Notes: a model not told the origin generated them from the sequence alone. 64,000 bases of DNA from Salinicoccus sp. RF5 (GCF_020786625.1 NZ_JAJGRC010000001.1:992001-1056000), one strand, 5' to 3'; positions 14,963 through 23,983 are shown, counted from the first letter of the stretch. Numbers and translations are program-made.

Positions 14963-15324
14963 TAATTCGCAGTGGGAAGTGCTGCGATGGCAAGTTAACC
15001 CGTCAACTCACCGTCGCAGGCGAAACGATGGCAAGTTAACCCGCCAACTCACCGTCGCGCCCAAAACGATGGCAAGTTAACGCCCTAACTCACCGTCGCA
15101 GGCGAAACGATGGCAAGTTAACCCGCCAACTCACCGTCGCGCCCAAAACGATGGCAAGTTAACGCCCTAACTCACCGTCGCAGGCGAAACGATGGCAAGT
15201 TAACGCCCCAACTCACCGTCGCGCCCAAAACGATGGCAAGTTAACGCCCCAACTCACCGTCGCAAGCAAAACGATGGCGAGTTAACCCCCCAACTCACCG
15301 TCGCGCCCAAAACGATGGCAAGTT
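14963..15324 (-). repeat. Array A of 41-bp inverted-repeat elements (8 full copies + 1 degenerate)
   Basis: Full copies start at 15005 and then every 41 bp to 15292. On the plus strand each copy is AACTCACCGTCG, nine bases, then CGATGGCAAGTT, with an 8-bp linker to the next. A degenerate ninth copy begins near 14963. The nine-base centres alternate CAGGCGAAA and CGCCCAAAA, giving an 82-bp higher-order repeat; the seventh copy deviates (CAAGCAAAA). Read on the minus strand the array lies 27 bp beyond the terminator of the 15396 gene. The rest of the 686-bp gap holds two terminators, the possible RNA at 14719 and a G-rich tract at about 14930-14961. No gene is present. Confidence 0.95.
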
Positions 15325-15350
15325 AACGCCCACACCCCCCGCCATCCCAC

Positions 15351-15387
15351 AAAAAATCAGCAGCCCCCATCAAAGGGAGCTGCTGAT
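15351..15387 (-). terminator. Terminator of the phosphoesterase-like gene
   Basis: ATCAGCAGC and GCTGCTGAT form the stem, with six A on the plus strand (T6 on the minus strand) at 15351-15356. Confidence 0.85.
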
Positions 15388-15395
15388 CTTCATTT

Positions 15396-16250
15396 TCATA
15401 GATGGTAGTGCACGAGGTCGAGCATGCGATGGTCTTCCGTGAGCTGGGAGACGGACTGGTCGATGCGTGAGACGGAATGGCTCAAGTATTCGTAGGTGGT
15501 CGTCCGGGTCTTGAAGTTGAGCTCGACGTGCATGATCTTGCCGGTGTGGTGGTGATGGTAGCGCGGGATGTTGTGGTCATCGGCCGCGGTGAAGGTTTCG
15601 TGTGTGTCCTCTTCGACCGGCTCGTCGTCGCAGCTGCCGGTGATGAGGAGGCCGACGCCTTCCATATCTTTGATGATGGCGCTGATTTCGTCATCGGCAT
15701 CGGAGATGCAGACGATGACGTAGTCCGGATCTTCGGTGTCGTAGATGTAGCGGAGCCAGCGCTTGATTGATCCGCTGAGTGATGAGACGTGGAGTGTCGG
15801 GCGCTTCTTCCCTGATTCGGGAAGGAAGCTGCCGGCATATCCGCCGAGGATCGCGAGCTTCATGCCGTTGATGACATAGATTTCATATGGCTCGCCGAAG
15901 AACGGTTCCTTCGTCATCGGATGGGTGATGTTGCAGTTCATCCACGGGAAGTTCGAGAAGCTCATCGTCCGGCGCAGATGGGAGATGTTCGACATGTCCT
16001 GATGGTTGAAGACGCCGAAGTCGTATCCCATGTAGTTCATGCTGGTGATGGACGGATTGCGCGGGGCGATGTACTCCATATCGATGCCGAGCGTCCCGCC
16101 GAGGTCGCACAGGAGGATGTGATTGTTCTCCTCGAAAGAGAGTCCACGCTTGTACCTCGAGACTTTGGACAGGGTGACGCCGGGCTGTTTACCGAGCTGA
16201 CGGTTGATGTGCTGCGTCAGGATGAGACTGACGCTGAAGAATTCCTGCAT
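15396..16250 (-). CDS. Divergent metallophosphoesterase / 5'-nucleotidase-like protein
   Basis: A 284-residue cytoplasmic protein with the frame of the 5'-nucleotidase/UDP-sugar hydrolase phosphoesterases: ILLCDLGGTLGIDMEY in place of the usual LxxDxGDxxQG, then MNYMGYDFGVFNHQDM in place of the GNHE motif, and a later KLAILGGYAGS strand. The first metal motif (DxH) and the C-terminal GHxH are not recognisable; GSCDDE stands where GHTH is expected. It may bind but not cleave its ligand, or use altered metal ligands. The ATG follows AGGAGG. It lies 30 bases after the KtrB-type gene on the same strand and may share its transcript. Confidence 0.65.
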   Translation of the reverse strand: MQEFFSVSLILTQHINRQLGKQPGVTLSKVSRYKRGLSFEENNHILLCDLGGTLGIDMEYIAPRNPSITSMNYMGYDFGVFNHQDMSNISHLRRTMSFSNFPWMNCNITHPMTKEPFFGEPYEIYVINGMKLAILGGYAGSFLPESGKKRPTLHVSSLSGSIKRWLRYIYDTEDPDYVIVCISDADDEISAIIKDMEGVGLLITGSCDDEPVEEDTHETFTAADDHNIPRYHHHHTGKIMHVELNFKTRTTTYEYLSHSVSRIDQSVSQLTEDHRMLDLVHYHL

Positions 16251-16280
16251 GGCGGTCCCTCCTTTCTCATTAGGATATGC

Positions 16281-17636
16281 TTAACCGATCAGGATGCGTT
16301 CTTTAGGGAAGTGGTACGGCAGTTCCTTCTGGCGGCCGGCCATGGAGAACAGGAATGAAATGAACCCGATCCGGCCGATGAACATGAATATCATGACGAC
16401 GATCTTGCTCGGCGCCGACAGTTCGTCGGTGATGCCGGTGGATAGTCCGGATGTTCCGAATGCGCTGGTCACTTCGAAGATGACGTCGATCAGGTCGAAG
16501 CGGCTGTCCTCGAACAGGACGACGGAGATGATGCCGCTGAAGACGAGGAACACCGCGAGCGTGATGACGGCGAATGCGCGGTGCAGGTCCTCCTTCGCGA
16601 TCTCCCGGTTGAAGATGCGGATGTCCGTGCGGCCGCGGCTGAAGGCGACCAGGAACAGGATGAGCAGGGCGAACGTCGTCGTCCGGATGCCGCCGCCGGC
16701 GGAACTCGGCGAGGCCCCGATGAACATGAGGGCGCTCATCATCAGCTGGGTGGCATCACTGAACAGGCTCGGGTCGACGGTCGTCAGCCCCCCACTCCGC
16801 GTCGTTGCGGAGGCGAAGAGGCTATTCATCATCGTCTTGAACCATGAATCGCGGGCGAAGTAGTTCTGCGATTCCATGATGAAGATGAAGAATGCGCCGA
16901 TGAAGAAGAGTCCCGCGTACGTCACCGTCGTGATCTTGGCGAACAGGGTGAAGCGGAAGTTCTTGTGGTGCTTGCTCAAATAGTTCCTCACTTCGATCAG
17001 GACCGGATAACCGATGGCCCCGAGCATGATCTGGATCATCACCGGCACCTGCAGTATGTAGGCTTCTTCAAACCCGAGCAGGGAATCGCCGAACAGATCC
17101 ATCCCGCCGTTCGTCGTGGCGGATACGGAGAGGAAGATTCCGTTCATGAGTGAATAGTACAGGTCATTCGACTCCACGAAGAAGTAGATCACGTACATGA
17201 GCGCCCCCACCGCTTCGATCACCAGCAGCACCTTGATGATTTCGAGCACCAGCTTGACTGCGCCGGAAAATTTGTACTGGTTGTTGTCGACTGCAATCTG
17301 CATGCGTTCGCGGAGGCCGATGCGGCGGCCGAAGAGCACCCATACCATCGTGCCCATCGCCATGATGCCGATACCCCCGAGGTTCATGATCAGCATGATG
17401 ACGACATATCCCCCGAGGTTGAACGTCTCGGCGATGTTGATTGACGTCAGACCCGTCACCGACAGGGCGGAGGCGGCCACGAAGATGATGTCGATCAGTT
17501 CCGTCGTCTTCTCCCCCCTGTAGAATATAGGGAGGCTGAGCAGTACACTCGCCAGCATCAATGCAATGAGATAGTACAGAAATATACCGCGTTGTGGACT
17601 GAGGGAATCCAGGAAGCGCTCCAGCCACTTGAACAT
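16281..17636 (-). CDS. KtrB/TrkH-type potassium uptake channel subunit
   Basis: A 451-residue membrane protein with the fourfold M1-P-M2 layout of the Trk/Ktr family. The four selectivity-filter loops are visible, each with its key glycine: SVTGLTS, TTNGGMDL, TTRSGGLTT and FGTSGLS. Ktr channels take up K+ with a cytosolic KtrA/KtrC RCK ring, which is not encoded nearby. The ATG at 17636 follows AAGGGG; the upstream in-frame start has no ribosome site. The promoter at 17694-17722 holds a palindrome in its spacer. K+ uptake is central to osmotic adaptation in halotolerant cocci. Confidence 0.92.
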   Translation of the reverse strand: MFKWLERFLDSLSPQRGIFLYYLIALMLASVLLSLPIFYRGEKTTELIDIIFVAASALSVTGLTSINIAETFNLGGYVVIMLIMNLGGIGIMAMGTMVWVLFGRRIGLRERMQIAVDNNQYKFSGAVKLVLEIIKVLLVIEAVGALMYVIYFFVESNDLYYSLMNGIFLSVSATTNGGMDLFGDSLLGFEEAYILQVPVMIQIMLGAIGYPVLIEVRNYLSKHHKNFRFTLFAKITTVTYAGLFFIGAFFIFIMESQNYFARDSWFKTMMNSLFASATTRSGGLTTVDPSLFSDATQLMMSALMFIGASPSSAGGGIRTTTFALLILFLVAFSRGRTDIRIFNREIAKEDLHRAFAVITLAVFLVFSGIISVVLFEDSRFDLIDVIFEVTSAFGTSGLSTGITDELSAPSKIVVMIFMFIGRIGFISFLFSMAGRQKELPYHFPKERILIG

Positions 17637-17693
17637 TGCAACCCCTTCTTTCAAATGCATTCATTTCGCATCATATATTCAAAAATACACTTC

Positions 17694-17722
17694 ATTATCA
17701 CGCAGGTGGACACCTGTGTCAA
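17694..17722 (-). promoter_or_regulatory. Promoter of the KtrB-type gene with an operator-like dyad in its spacer
   Basis: On the minus strand TTGACA (17717-17722) and GATAAT (17694-17699) are 17 bp apart. The spacer holds a perfect dyad, CAGGTG-GA-CACCTG, at 17703-17716. A protein bound there would cover the promoter. The regulator is unknown. Confidence 0.7.
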
Positions 17723-17776
17723 GACGCTCTGTAATTGCTTCTACAGTACCCTCTTTCACCCCCTTACATGCATAAT

Positions 17777-17802
17777 AAAAAGCACCGGCCATCAGCCGGT
17801 GC
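17777..17802 (-). terminator. Terminator of the HtrA gene
   Basis: GCACCGGC and GCCGGTGC with a five-base loop, and TTTTTATT on the minus strand. Confidence 0.85.
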
Positions 17803-17809
17803 CCCTCTC

Positions 17810-19450
17810 CTACTCCAATGTCGCCGTCGTCTGCTGCAGCTGTCCATCGCGGTAGTATTCTATCTGCATCTCTTCGCCCTGTTCCTTTTCATAGTACAGG
17901 TACTTTCTGAGTTCCATCATGTTCTGCACTTCGTTGCCGTCGAGCGATACGACGACATCAAGCGCTTCGAGTCCTGCCGCATCTGCAGGCGTCCCCTCTT
18001 CGACGTTGCTGATGATGACGCCGGAATTCACGTCATCCGGAAGATTCATCTCATTGACCAGCACTTCTGCAGGGACCGTATAGAGGTCCTGGAGCAGCAC
18101 ACCGAGATAAGGCCGCTGCACTTCGCCGTTCTCCTCGAGCTGTGTGACGATCTGCTCGACTTCATTCACCGGAATGGCGAAGCCGATGCCTTCGACCGTC
18201 GGCATGCTGATCTTCATGGAGTTGATGCCGATCAGGTCGCCGTTCTGGTCGACCAGTGCCCCGCCGGAGTTGCCGGGGTTGATGGCGGCATCGGTCTGGA
18301 GGACGTTCGCCTCCCAGTCGTAGTTGCCGTCGGTATCGATGTCGACGGGGACGCTCCGGTCAAGTCCGGAGATGATGCCCCGGGATACGGAGCCCGAGAA
18401 TGCCTGGCCGAGCGGCGAACCGATCGCGATGGCGGTCTCACCGACGAGCAGCTGGTCGCTGTTGCCGAAGTCTATGGCATCATCGATGTTGCCGCGTTCG
18501 ACGCGTACGACCGCGAGGTCCGTCCAGAGGTCGGTGCCGATGATCTCACCGCTCAGCTGGTCGCCATTTTCAAGGTTGACCTGGAGCTCCGTCGCACCTT
18601 CCACGACGTGGTTGTTCGTGACGATGTACGCATGCTCTTCAGTCAGCTTATAGATGACACCGGAGCCGGTACCCGCTTCCTCGGGTTCACTTTCCGGCCC
18701 CTCCTGGAGACCCGGTACTACTTCGCCCATCCTTTGCAGGTTGATGATCGAAACGACCGACTGCTTCGCCTTCTGGATGGCGGCCGTCGTGTCCGATACG
18801 ACCTTATCGGAGTTGCCGCTCTCTTCCTTGAGCTGTCCCTTGATGTCCTCCATCTCCTGCTCGTTCTCTTCGGAGACGCTCCGATCGGCGGCCTCTTCGG
18901 TATCGGCGCCATCTTCCGCGCCGTTGCCGCCGCTGCCGTCATCGTTCAGGAAGTTGAACAGGAGCAGCATGGCGAGTGCGCCGAGAAGCCCTGCGATGAA
19001 TGGCAGGAGGAAGCCGCCGAGGCAGCCGCGCCGTCTGTTGCCGTCGTTCCCGCCATTACCATCATTGATGTGTCTCTCGTCATCGGAAGGCCGGTCCGCA
19101 TCGTCCGCGCCCGGGGTCATGCCGGCAGTGCCGCCCATGCTGGCTGGTGCGCTCCGGTCCCTGTATCCTTCCTCGCCCGGAGCGTATTCCCGCTCCGTTT
19201 CCGGAGGCTGTTCATTTTCACGACGCCTGGCCGTCGCCGGCACCTCTTCCGCATCACTCGATGCTGCCTGGGTTTCGATGTCTTCATCCTGCGGTGCCTG
19301 TGACACGGACTCCCGTTCATCCGTCACATTGTTCTGCTGTGACGGTCCCTGGTCCGGCCCGTCCCTGCGCTCTGGCTCATCGCCCGAAAACGTCCTCCGC
19401 TTCCGGCGGTATCTATCTTTTGGAATGATATGCTTCTTCGATCTTTCCAA
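17810..19450 (-). CDS. HtrA/DegP-like membrane-anchored serine protease with PDZ domain
   Basis: A 546-residue protein. Residues 1-145 are charged, low-complexity and cytosolic; one membrane segment covers about 146-168. The trypsin-like domain carries His281 (NNHVV), Asp311 (TDLAVV) and Ser395 (NPGNSGGAL). A single PDZ domain fills the C-terminus from about residue 440. HtrA proteases degrade or refold damaged proteins at the outer membrane face. The start is a TTG at 19450 behind AGGAGGGG; no better ATG is available. The long acidic head is larger than in B. subtilis HtrA and resembles staphylococcal HtrA1. Confidence 0.92.
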   Translation of the reverse strand: MERSKKHIIPKDRYRRKRRTFSGDEPERRDGPDQGPSQQNNVTDERESVSQAPQDEDIETQAASSDAEEVPATARRRENEQPPETEREYAPGEEGYRDRSAPASMGGTAGMTPGADDADRPSDDERHINDGNGGNDGNRRRGCLGGFLLPFIAGLLGALAMLLLFNFLNDDGSGGNGAEDGADTEEAADRSVSEENEQEMEDIKGQLKEESGNSDKVVSDTTAAIQKAKQSVVSIINLQRMGEVVPGLQEGPESEPEEAGTGSGVIYKLTEEHAYIVTNNHVVEGATELQVNLENGDQLSGEIIGTDLWTDLAVVRVERGNIDDAIDFGNSDQLLVGETAIAIGSPLGQAFSGSVSRGIISGLDRSVPVDIDTDGNYDWEANVLQTDAAINPGNSGGALVDQNGDLIGINSMKISMPTVEGIGFAIPVNEVEQIVTQLEENGEVQRPYLGVLLQDLYTVPAEVLVNEMNLPDDVNSGVIISNVEEGTPADAAGLEALDVVVSLDGNEVQNMMELRKYLYYEKEQGEEMQIEYYRDGQLQQTTATLE

Positions 19451-19493
19451 ACGCGACCCCTCCTAACTTTTTATACCCCCCATTATAGGGATT

Positions 19494-20300
19494 TTAATAA
19501 GTGCTTTCCACTTTTTCACCATGTCCCCGGTCTTTGCTCAGGAACCATCCTGCTGCGATGATGATCACCATCACTGCCCAGAAAATCAGCTTCCATGTAC
19601 CGGAATGCGGGAAATCATGCGGAACGACTGCGATGGCATCATGCGCAAGCGTAAGCACGGCAAGCTTCACGCCGACCCAACCGACGATGATGAAGGCTGC
19701 GACTTCGAGCCCCGGCTTCCTGTTGAGCAGCTCGACGAACCATGTGGCGAAGAACCGCATGATGATGACACCGATCAGTCCGCCGATGAGCATTACGGTG
19801 TACTGTCCAGCATTGACGCCGAAGAAGTCGCCGCCGACTTCAGGCAGTGCAAGTGCGATGGCTGCAGCTGCAAGTATCGAATCGATGGCGAATGCGATAT
19901 CCGCAAGCTCCACCTTGAATACCGTAAACCAGAAGCCGCTGCCCTTCTTTTCCTTCGCTGCTTCCAACGCAATGCCTTCGGTGCCGGCTGTAGGTTCCTC
20001 CGGCTCCTTGTTGCCCTGCCACAGCTTGTAGAGGTGTGAGATCGACACGTAGAACAGGTAGAGTGCGCCGAGTGCCTGCATCCACCACCACTGGACGAGC
20101 CAGACGAGCAGCAGTATGGCGATCATGCGGAAGACGAATGCACCGAGCAGTCCGTAGAACAGCGCCTTCTTCCGGCGTTTCCTATCCAGGTGCTTGACCA
20201 TTACGGCGAGCACGACCGCGTTGTCTGCAGCAAGCAGCCCCTCAAGCACGATCAGGACGACGAGCACCCATGCGTACTCCAAAATTATCGCAAAATCCAT
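19494..20300 (-). CDS. TerC family membrane protein
   Basis: A 268-residue integral membrane protein with seven to eight spans. The TerC signature appears twice: LEGLLAADNAVVLAVMV near the N-terminus and VELADIAFAIDSILAA in the middle, each with an acidic residue inside the membrane. The ATG at 20300 follows AGGAGG. Upstream on the same strand lies a yybP-ykoY manganese riboswitch with its terminator. TerC/Alx/YkoY proteins export manganese or load it into secreted enzymes, so this is probably a Mn2+-induced transporter. Confidence 0.92.
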   Translation of the reverse strand: MDFAIILEYAWVLVVLIVLEGLLAADNAVVLAVMVKHLDRKRRKKALFYGLLGAFVFRMIAILLLVWLVQWWWMQALGALYLFYVSISHLYKLWQGNKEPEEPTAGTEGIALEAAKEKKGSGFWFTVFKVELADIAFAIDSILAAAAIALALPEVGGDFFGVNAGQYTVMLIGGLIGVIIMRFFATWFVELLNRKPGLEVAAFIIVGWVGVKLAVLTLAHDAIAVVPHDFPHSGTWKLIFWAVMVIIIAAGWFLSKDRGHGEKVESTY

Positions 20301-20331
20301 AACATTTCCTCCTAAAATTTGATGTGAACGC

Positions 20332-20376
20332 AAAAAGACCTTGATCGCATGCCAAAAAGGCATGCGGTCAAGGTCT
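20332..20376 (-). terminator. Terminator of the yybP-ykoY expression platform
   Basis: An 18-bp stem with one mispair (AGACCTTGACCGCATGCC on the minus strand) closes on a five-base loop and is followed by T5. It would stop transcription before terC unless the aptamer holds its 5' arm. Confidence 0.88.
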
Positions 20377-20490
20377 CACGACACAATACGATGTATTGCT
20401 CAATGCACCGGGATTCATCCGTCATGACGATGCATTGGTGGGTCGCCCCACTCGTTACTCCCCTTTTCCGCTGAAAAGGTGTACGTCCAC
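20370..20490 (-). promoter_or_regulatory. yybP-ykoY manganese riboswitch
   Basis: On the minus strand the element runs from AGCGGAAAAGGGGAGTAACG to GTGAGACCTT. The GGGGAGTA block, CCCGGTGCAT, and a final GAGACC that overlaps the terminator stem are the family marks. In this class Mn2+ binding frees the transcript from termination. The position directly before terC is one of the best-known contexts. Confidence 0.85.
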
Positions 20491-20499
20491 TGTGATTAC

Positions 20500-20528
20500 A
20501 TTCTAAATATAGACGATGTGCCGTCCAA
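20500..20528 (-). promoter_or_regulatory. Promoter of the terC riboswitch transcript
   Basis: TTGGAC (20523-20528) and TAGAAT (20500-20505) on the minus strand, 17 bp apart, directly before the aptamer. Confidence 0.7.
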
Positions 20529-20543
20529 AGTAAAGTGCAGATG

Positions 20544-22100
20544 CTACAGCAGCGTATAAAGTTTTATTTCGGGATACTTCTCGCTGAACCAACGCATGGC
20601 GAACTCGTTCTCGAACAGGAAGACCTGGTTGTCATAGCGGTCGAGCACGAGGTTCGAGCGCGAGGTGCTCATCGCATCCGTGATGGCATCCTCGTTCTCC
20701 ACCCAGCGGGCAATCTTCTTGCCGACCGGCTCCATGATGACGTCGGTGTTGTACTCGTTCTTCATGCGGTGTTCGAACACTTCGAACTGCAGCTGGCCGA
20801 CGGCGCCGAGTATCGGCTGGTTCGTGTGCACCGTCTTGTAGTACTGGATGGCGCCCTCCTGCACGAGCTGTTCGATGCCCTTGTAGAAGTGCTTCTGCTT
20901 CATGACGTTCTTAGCGGATACTTTCATGAATATCTCCGGAGTGAACTGCGGCAGATCCTCGAAATCCACCTTCTGCCCATCATAAAGCGTATCGCCGATC
21001 TGGAAGTTGCCGGTGTCATACAGTCCGATGATGTCGCCGGCGTATGCCTCGTTGACGGTCTCCGTATCGTCCGCCATGAACATTGTCGCACGGCTGACCT
21101 TCGTCTTCCGGCCGGTGCGTGCCAGGGTGACGTCCATGCCGCGCGTGAACTTGCCGGAGACGACGCGCATGAACGCCAGGCGGTCGCGGTGACGCGGATC
21201 CATGTTGGCCTGGATCTTGAAGATGAAGCCGCTGAAGGCTTCATTCGTCGGCGACACCTGCGACTCCTCCTTCGTGCGCCTTGGCGTCGGCATCGGTGCA
21301 TAGTCGACATACGTGTCGAGGAATTCCTCGATGCCGAATGTGGACAGTGCCGAACCGAAGAATACCGGTGTCAAGTCGCCCGTCGCAATCTTGTCGCGGT
21401 CGAAGGCATCCCCCGCCTCCTCGACGAGCATGAACTCGTCGATTGCGGTCTGGAACGCTTCGTCTTCTGCGATCGGATGCGATTCCTTGAGTGCATAGTC
21501 CGCATCAAGCGTAAGCTTCTCCTCTTCGCGGTACGGGTTGATCGTGTGGTCCTTGCGGTTGATGATGCCGAAGAAGGAGGGCCCCATGCCGATCGGCCAT
21601 GTCATCGGATACGTTTCGATCTCTAGCGTCTCCTCGATCTCCTCGAGCAGTTCGAACGGCTCCTTGCCGACACGGTCGAGCTTGTTGATGAACGTGAAGA
21701 TCGGGATGCCGCGCATCCGGCAGACTTTGAAGAGCTTCAGCGTCTGCGGCTCGATGCCCTTTGCGGCATCGATGACCATGACGGCGGAGTCGACCGCCAT
21801 CAGTGTGCGGTACGTATCTTCCGAGAAGTCCTCGTGGCCCGGCGTATCCAGGATGTTGATCTTGTAGCCGTCGAAGTCGAACTGCATGACGGAACTCGTG
21901 ACACTGATGCCACGCTCCTGCTCCACCTTCATCCAGTCTGAAGTGGCGAACTTGCCGCCCTTCTTCCCCTTGACCGTACCTGCCTGGCGGATGGCGCCGC
22001 CGAACAGCAGCAGCTTCTCCGTCAGCGTCGTCTTCCCGGCATCCGGGTGCGAGATGATGGCGAATGTCTTTCTTTTTTCTATTTCATGAGTGAAATCCAT
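20544..22100 (-). CDS. prfC: Peptide chain release factor 3
   Basis: A 518-residue translational GTPase, the usual RF3 length. The P-loop is SHPDAGKTT, then the switch region with [19 protein letters not shown] and NKLD. The body matches RF3 throughout, with [17 protein letters not shown] and the C-terminal [14 protein letters not shown]3 ejects RF1 and RF2 from the ribosome after peptide release. The start at 22100 has AAGGAG upstream; the longer frame lacks support. It follows the YueH-like gene by ten bases in a murE-yueH-prfC transcript, the same order I recall from staphylococci. Confidence 0.96.
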   Translation of the reverse strand: MDFTHEIEKRKTFAIISHPDAGKTTLTEKLLLFGGAIRQAGTVKGKKGGKFATSDWMKVEQERGISVTSSVMQFDFDGYKINILDTPGHEDFSEDTYRTLMAVDSAVMVIDAAKGIEPQTLKLFKVCRMRGIPIFTFINKLDRVGKEPFELLEEIEETLEIETYPMTWPIGMGPSFFGIINRKDHTINPYREEEKLTLDADYALKESHPIAEDEAFQTAIDEFMLVEEAGDAFDRDKIATGDLTPVFFGSALSTFGIEEFLDTYVDYAPMPTPRRTKEESQVSPTNEAFSGFIFKIQANMDPRHRDRLAFMRVVSGKFTRGMDVTLARTGRKTKVSRATMFMADDTETVNEAYAGDIIGLYDTGNFQIGDTLYDGQKVDFEDLPQFTPEIFMKVSAKNVMKQKHFYKGIEQLVQEGAIQYYKTVHTNQPILGAVGQLQFEVFEHRMKNEYNTDVIMEPVGKKIARWVENEDAITDAMSTSRSNLVLDRYDNQVFLFENEFAMRWFSEKYPEIKLYTLL

Positions 22101-22110
22101 AATTTTCTCC

Positions 22111-22350
22111 TTACTTTGTAGAGGTTGCGCGTGTAATGTCACGTGCGACTGCTTCGCATGTTTCCTCATCCATCACATTGAACAGATGAAGGACGATCTC
22201 CTCGGCCTGGTCCGCTTCACTTAAGTCCTGGCTGTACTCCAGGCTGAAGTTCATATCCGGTATGCTGACGATGTACGTGCCCCGTTCCTCGTGCGGGACA
22301 ATGAAGACCGGCATGCGGGCGTCATTGATGGATGTCTGTATCTGTAACAT
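22111..22350 (-). CDS. YueH-like small conserved protein
   Basis: A 79-residue soluble protein. The core [23 protein letters not shown] followed by an acidic helix resembles the YueH family of Firmicutes, whose role is unknown. The ATG at 22350 sits six bases after GGAGGG, while the ATG at 22356 abuts it. The start overlaps the end of murE by 29 bases, so the two are translationally coupled, and prfC follows. The family name is a recollection from size and pattern, not a search result. Confidence 0.6.
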   Translation of the reverse strand: MLQIQTSINDARMPVFIVPHEERGTYIVSIPDMNFSLEYSQDLSEADQAEEIVLHLFNVMDEETCEAVARDITRATSTK

Positions 22351-23824
22351 ATTCATCCCTCCGGTATTTGCGGTATGCCCGATCCAGTGCGATCAGGTCG
22401 TCGCGGTGCGGCACCTTCACATAGTCCTCCATGATCTGGTACGGCTCGCGCCCCTTGCATGCGAGCACCACGGTGTCGCCGGGCTCTGCGATGTCTATCG
22501 CGTATTCGATGCCTTCTGTGCGGTCCGTGAAGGAATGGTAGTTGTCATGCGAAGCGCCTGCCGCGAGCGCATCGACGAGCATCTGCGGGTCGTCATTGGC
22601 CGGGTTGTCCGGCGTGAAGATCGCCACGTCCGCCCGTGTGGAGATGCGACCCATCTCGCGGGCCTTCGACAGATCGCGTTCCCCCGTCATGCCGACGAGG
22701 AAGATCATGCGCTGGGTGACGAAGGGTTCGATCGTATCGATGATCTTGTCGAGCGCGTCCGGCGTATGGGCGAAGTCGATGATGATGTCGATCGGCAGTG
22801 TCTTATCGAGCACCTCAAGGCGCCCTTCGACCGGTGCCATGTCGCCGACGGCCCCGATGATGCGGGAGAGCCGGTACCCCTGCAGCCATTCACTGATGAT
22901 GGCGCACATCAGGTTCTGTATATTGAAGTGGCCGATGTACGGCGAATTGACGTGGAAGGCCCCTTCCGGCGTATTGAGCGTGAAATTGAAGCCTTCGAGC
23001 GTCCCCTCGATGTCCGTCGGATGGAAATCCGCTTCCGGGGTCATGCCGTAGGTGATCACTTCGTGCGGCGTCATTTTGCTGTAGCGTGCACTCCATGGGT
23101 CGTCCTGGTTGAGGACGATGTATTTGCGGTCCTTCATGTTGTGCCCCATCTGGGAGAACAGGAGGCCCTTCGTATAGCCGTATTCATCCATCGTATTGTG
23201 GAAATCGAGGTGGTCCTGCGTCAGATTGGTGAAGATCGTTATATCATATTCGATGCCGAATGTGCGTCCGAGGCCGAGCGCGTGCGAGGACACTTCCATC
23301 GTGAACACTTCGGTCTCACGCTCATGGGCCTCCTGGATGCGCTTGTGCAGGCGCGTCGTCTCCGGCGTGGTATTCGTGCTGCCGTAGCGGTCTTCATTGA
23401 GCATGAATCCGTTCGTCCCGAGATAGGCACTGTTCTTGCCGAGCGCCCGGCTCAGGTTATGGATCATCGTCGCCACGGTCGTCTTGCCGTTCGTACCGGT
23501 GACCCCGATCATCGTCTGGGTCTCATGCGGGAAATCATAGATGTACTCCGCAAACAGCGCCGCCACCTTTTCCGGATCCTTGACGATGAGCAGTCCGGCA
23601 CCTTCCGGCAGCTCAACATGACGGTCTGTGACGATGAACCGGCAGCCGGACCGGATGGCCTGTGGAATGAAGTCAAACCCGTCCACCTGGTAGCCCCTGA
23701 TCGCGACGAACACGGAACCTTCGTCCACTTCACGGGAATCCATCGTTATATTTGTCACGGTTTCCGGGAAATCCCCATAGGCCTCTTTTATTTTCAGAAG
23801 GGAAATCAGAGTCTTCGAATTCAT
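22322..23824 (-). CDS. murE: UDP-MurNAc-L-Ala-D-Glu:L-lysine ligase MurE
   Basis: A 500-residue Mur ligase that adds the third residue of the peptidoglycan stem peptide in the cytosol. The ATP loop is GVTGTNGKTT, and the carbamylated lysine lies in the segment after MEVSSHALGLGR. The specificity motif near residue 400 reads DNPANDDP, which marks L-lysine-adding enzymes; meso-DAP enzymes have DNPR(S/T)E. The cell wall is therefore predicted to be lysine-type, as in Staphylococcaceae. The ATG at 23824 is eight bases after AAAGGTGG. It leads a murE-yueH-prfC operon and is divergent from ltaA. Confidence 0.96.
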   Translation of the reverse strand: MNSKTLISLLKIKEAYGDFPETVTNITMDSREVDEGSVFVAIRGYQVDGFDFIPQAIRSGCRFIVTDRHVELPEGAGLLIVKDPEKVAALFAEYIYDFPHETQTMIGVTGTNGKTTVATMIHNLSRALGKNSAYLGTNGFMLNEDRYGSTNTTPETTRLHKRIQEAHERETEVFTMEVSSHALGLGRTFGIEYDITIFTNLTQDHLDFHNTMDEYGYTKGLLFSQMGHNMKDRKYIVLNQDDPWSARYSKMTPHEVITYGMTPEADFHPTDIEGTLEGFNFTLNTPEGAFHVNSPYIGHFNIQNLMCAIISEWLQGYRLSRIIGAVGDMAPVEGRLEVLDKTLPIDIIIDFAHTPDALDKIIDTIEPFVTQRMIFLVGMTGERDLSKAREMGRISTRADVAIFTPDNPANDDPQMLVDALAAGASHDNYHSFTDRTEGIEYAIDIAEPGDTVVLACKGREPYQIMEDYVKVPHRDDLIALDRAYRKYRRDEYVTDTDIHQ

Positions 23825-23886
23825 GTTTCCTGCCACCTTTCAACTTTTATATTATACAATAGAAGCGTGGTGTTTAATAGTAGGAA

Positions 23887-23915
23887 TTGACAGATGGAAC
23901 CGCCCCCAGTATCAT
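23887..23915 (+). promoter_or_regulatory. Promoter of ltaA
   Basis: TTGACA at 23887 and TATCAT at 23910 are 17 bp apart. An imperfect inverted repeat (CCCAGTATCAT near 23905, ATGATATACTGGG near 23922) covers the -10 region and may bind a regulator. Confidence 0.65.
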
Positions 23916-23983
23916 CAAACAATGATATACTGGGTGGTAAAATATGCTCCACCCATCAAATAATCTTCTAAAAAGGTGACACA

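Noticed and set aside
14963-15324. The evenly spaced repeats looked at first like a CRISPR array
   Set aside because: The 12-bp arms alternate within a 41-bp unit and the intervening 8- and 9-bp segments are near-identical between copies. There are no unique 30-bp spacers and no cas genes in the window.
17735-19303. A 522-residue plus-strand open frame opposite htrA
   Set aside because: It mirrors the HtrA frame exactly and encodes no recognisable domain. The HtrA triad and PDZ domain on the minus strand are decisive.
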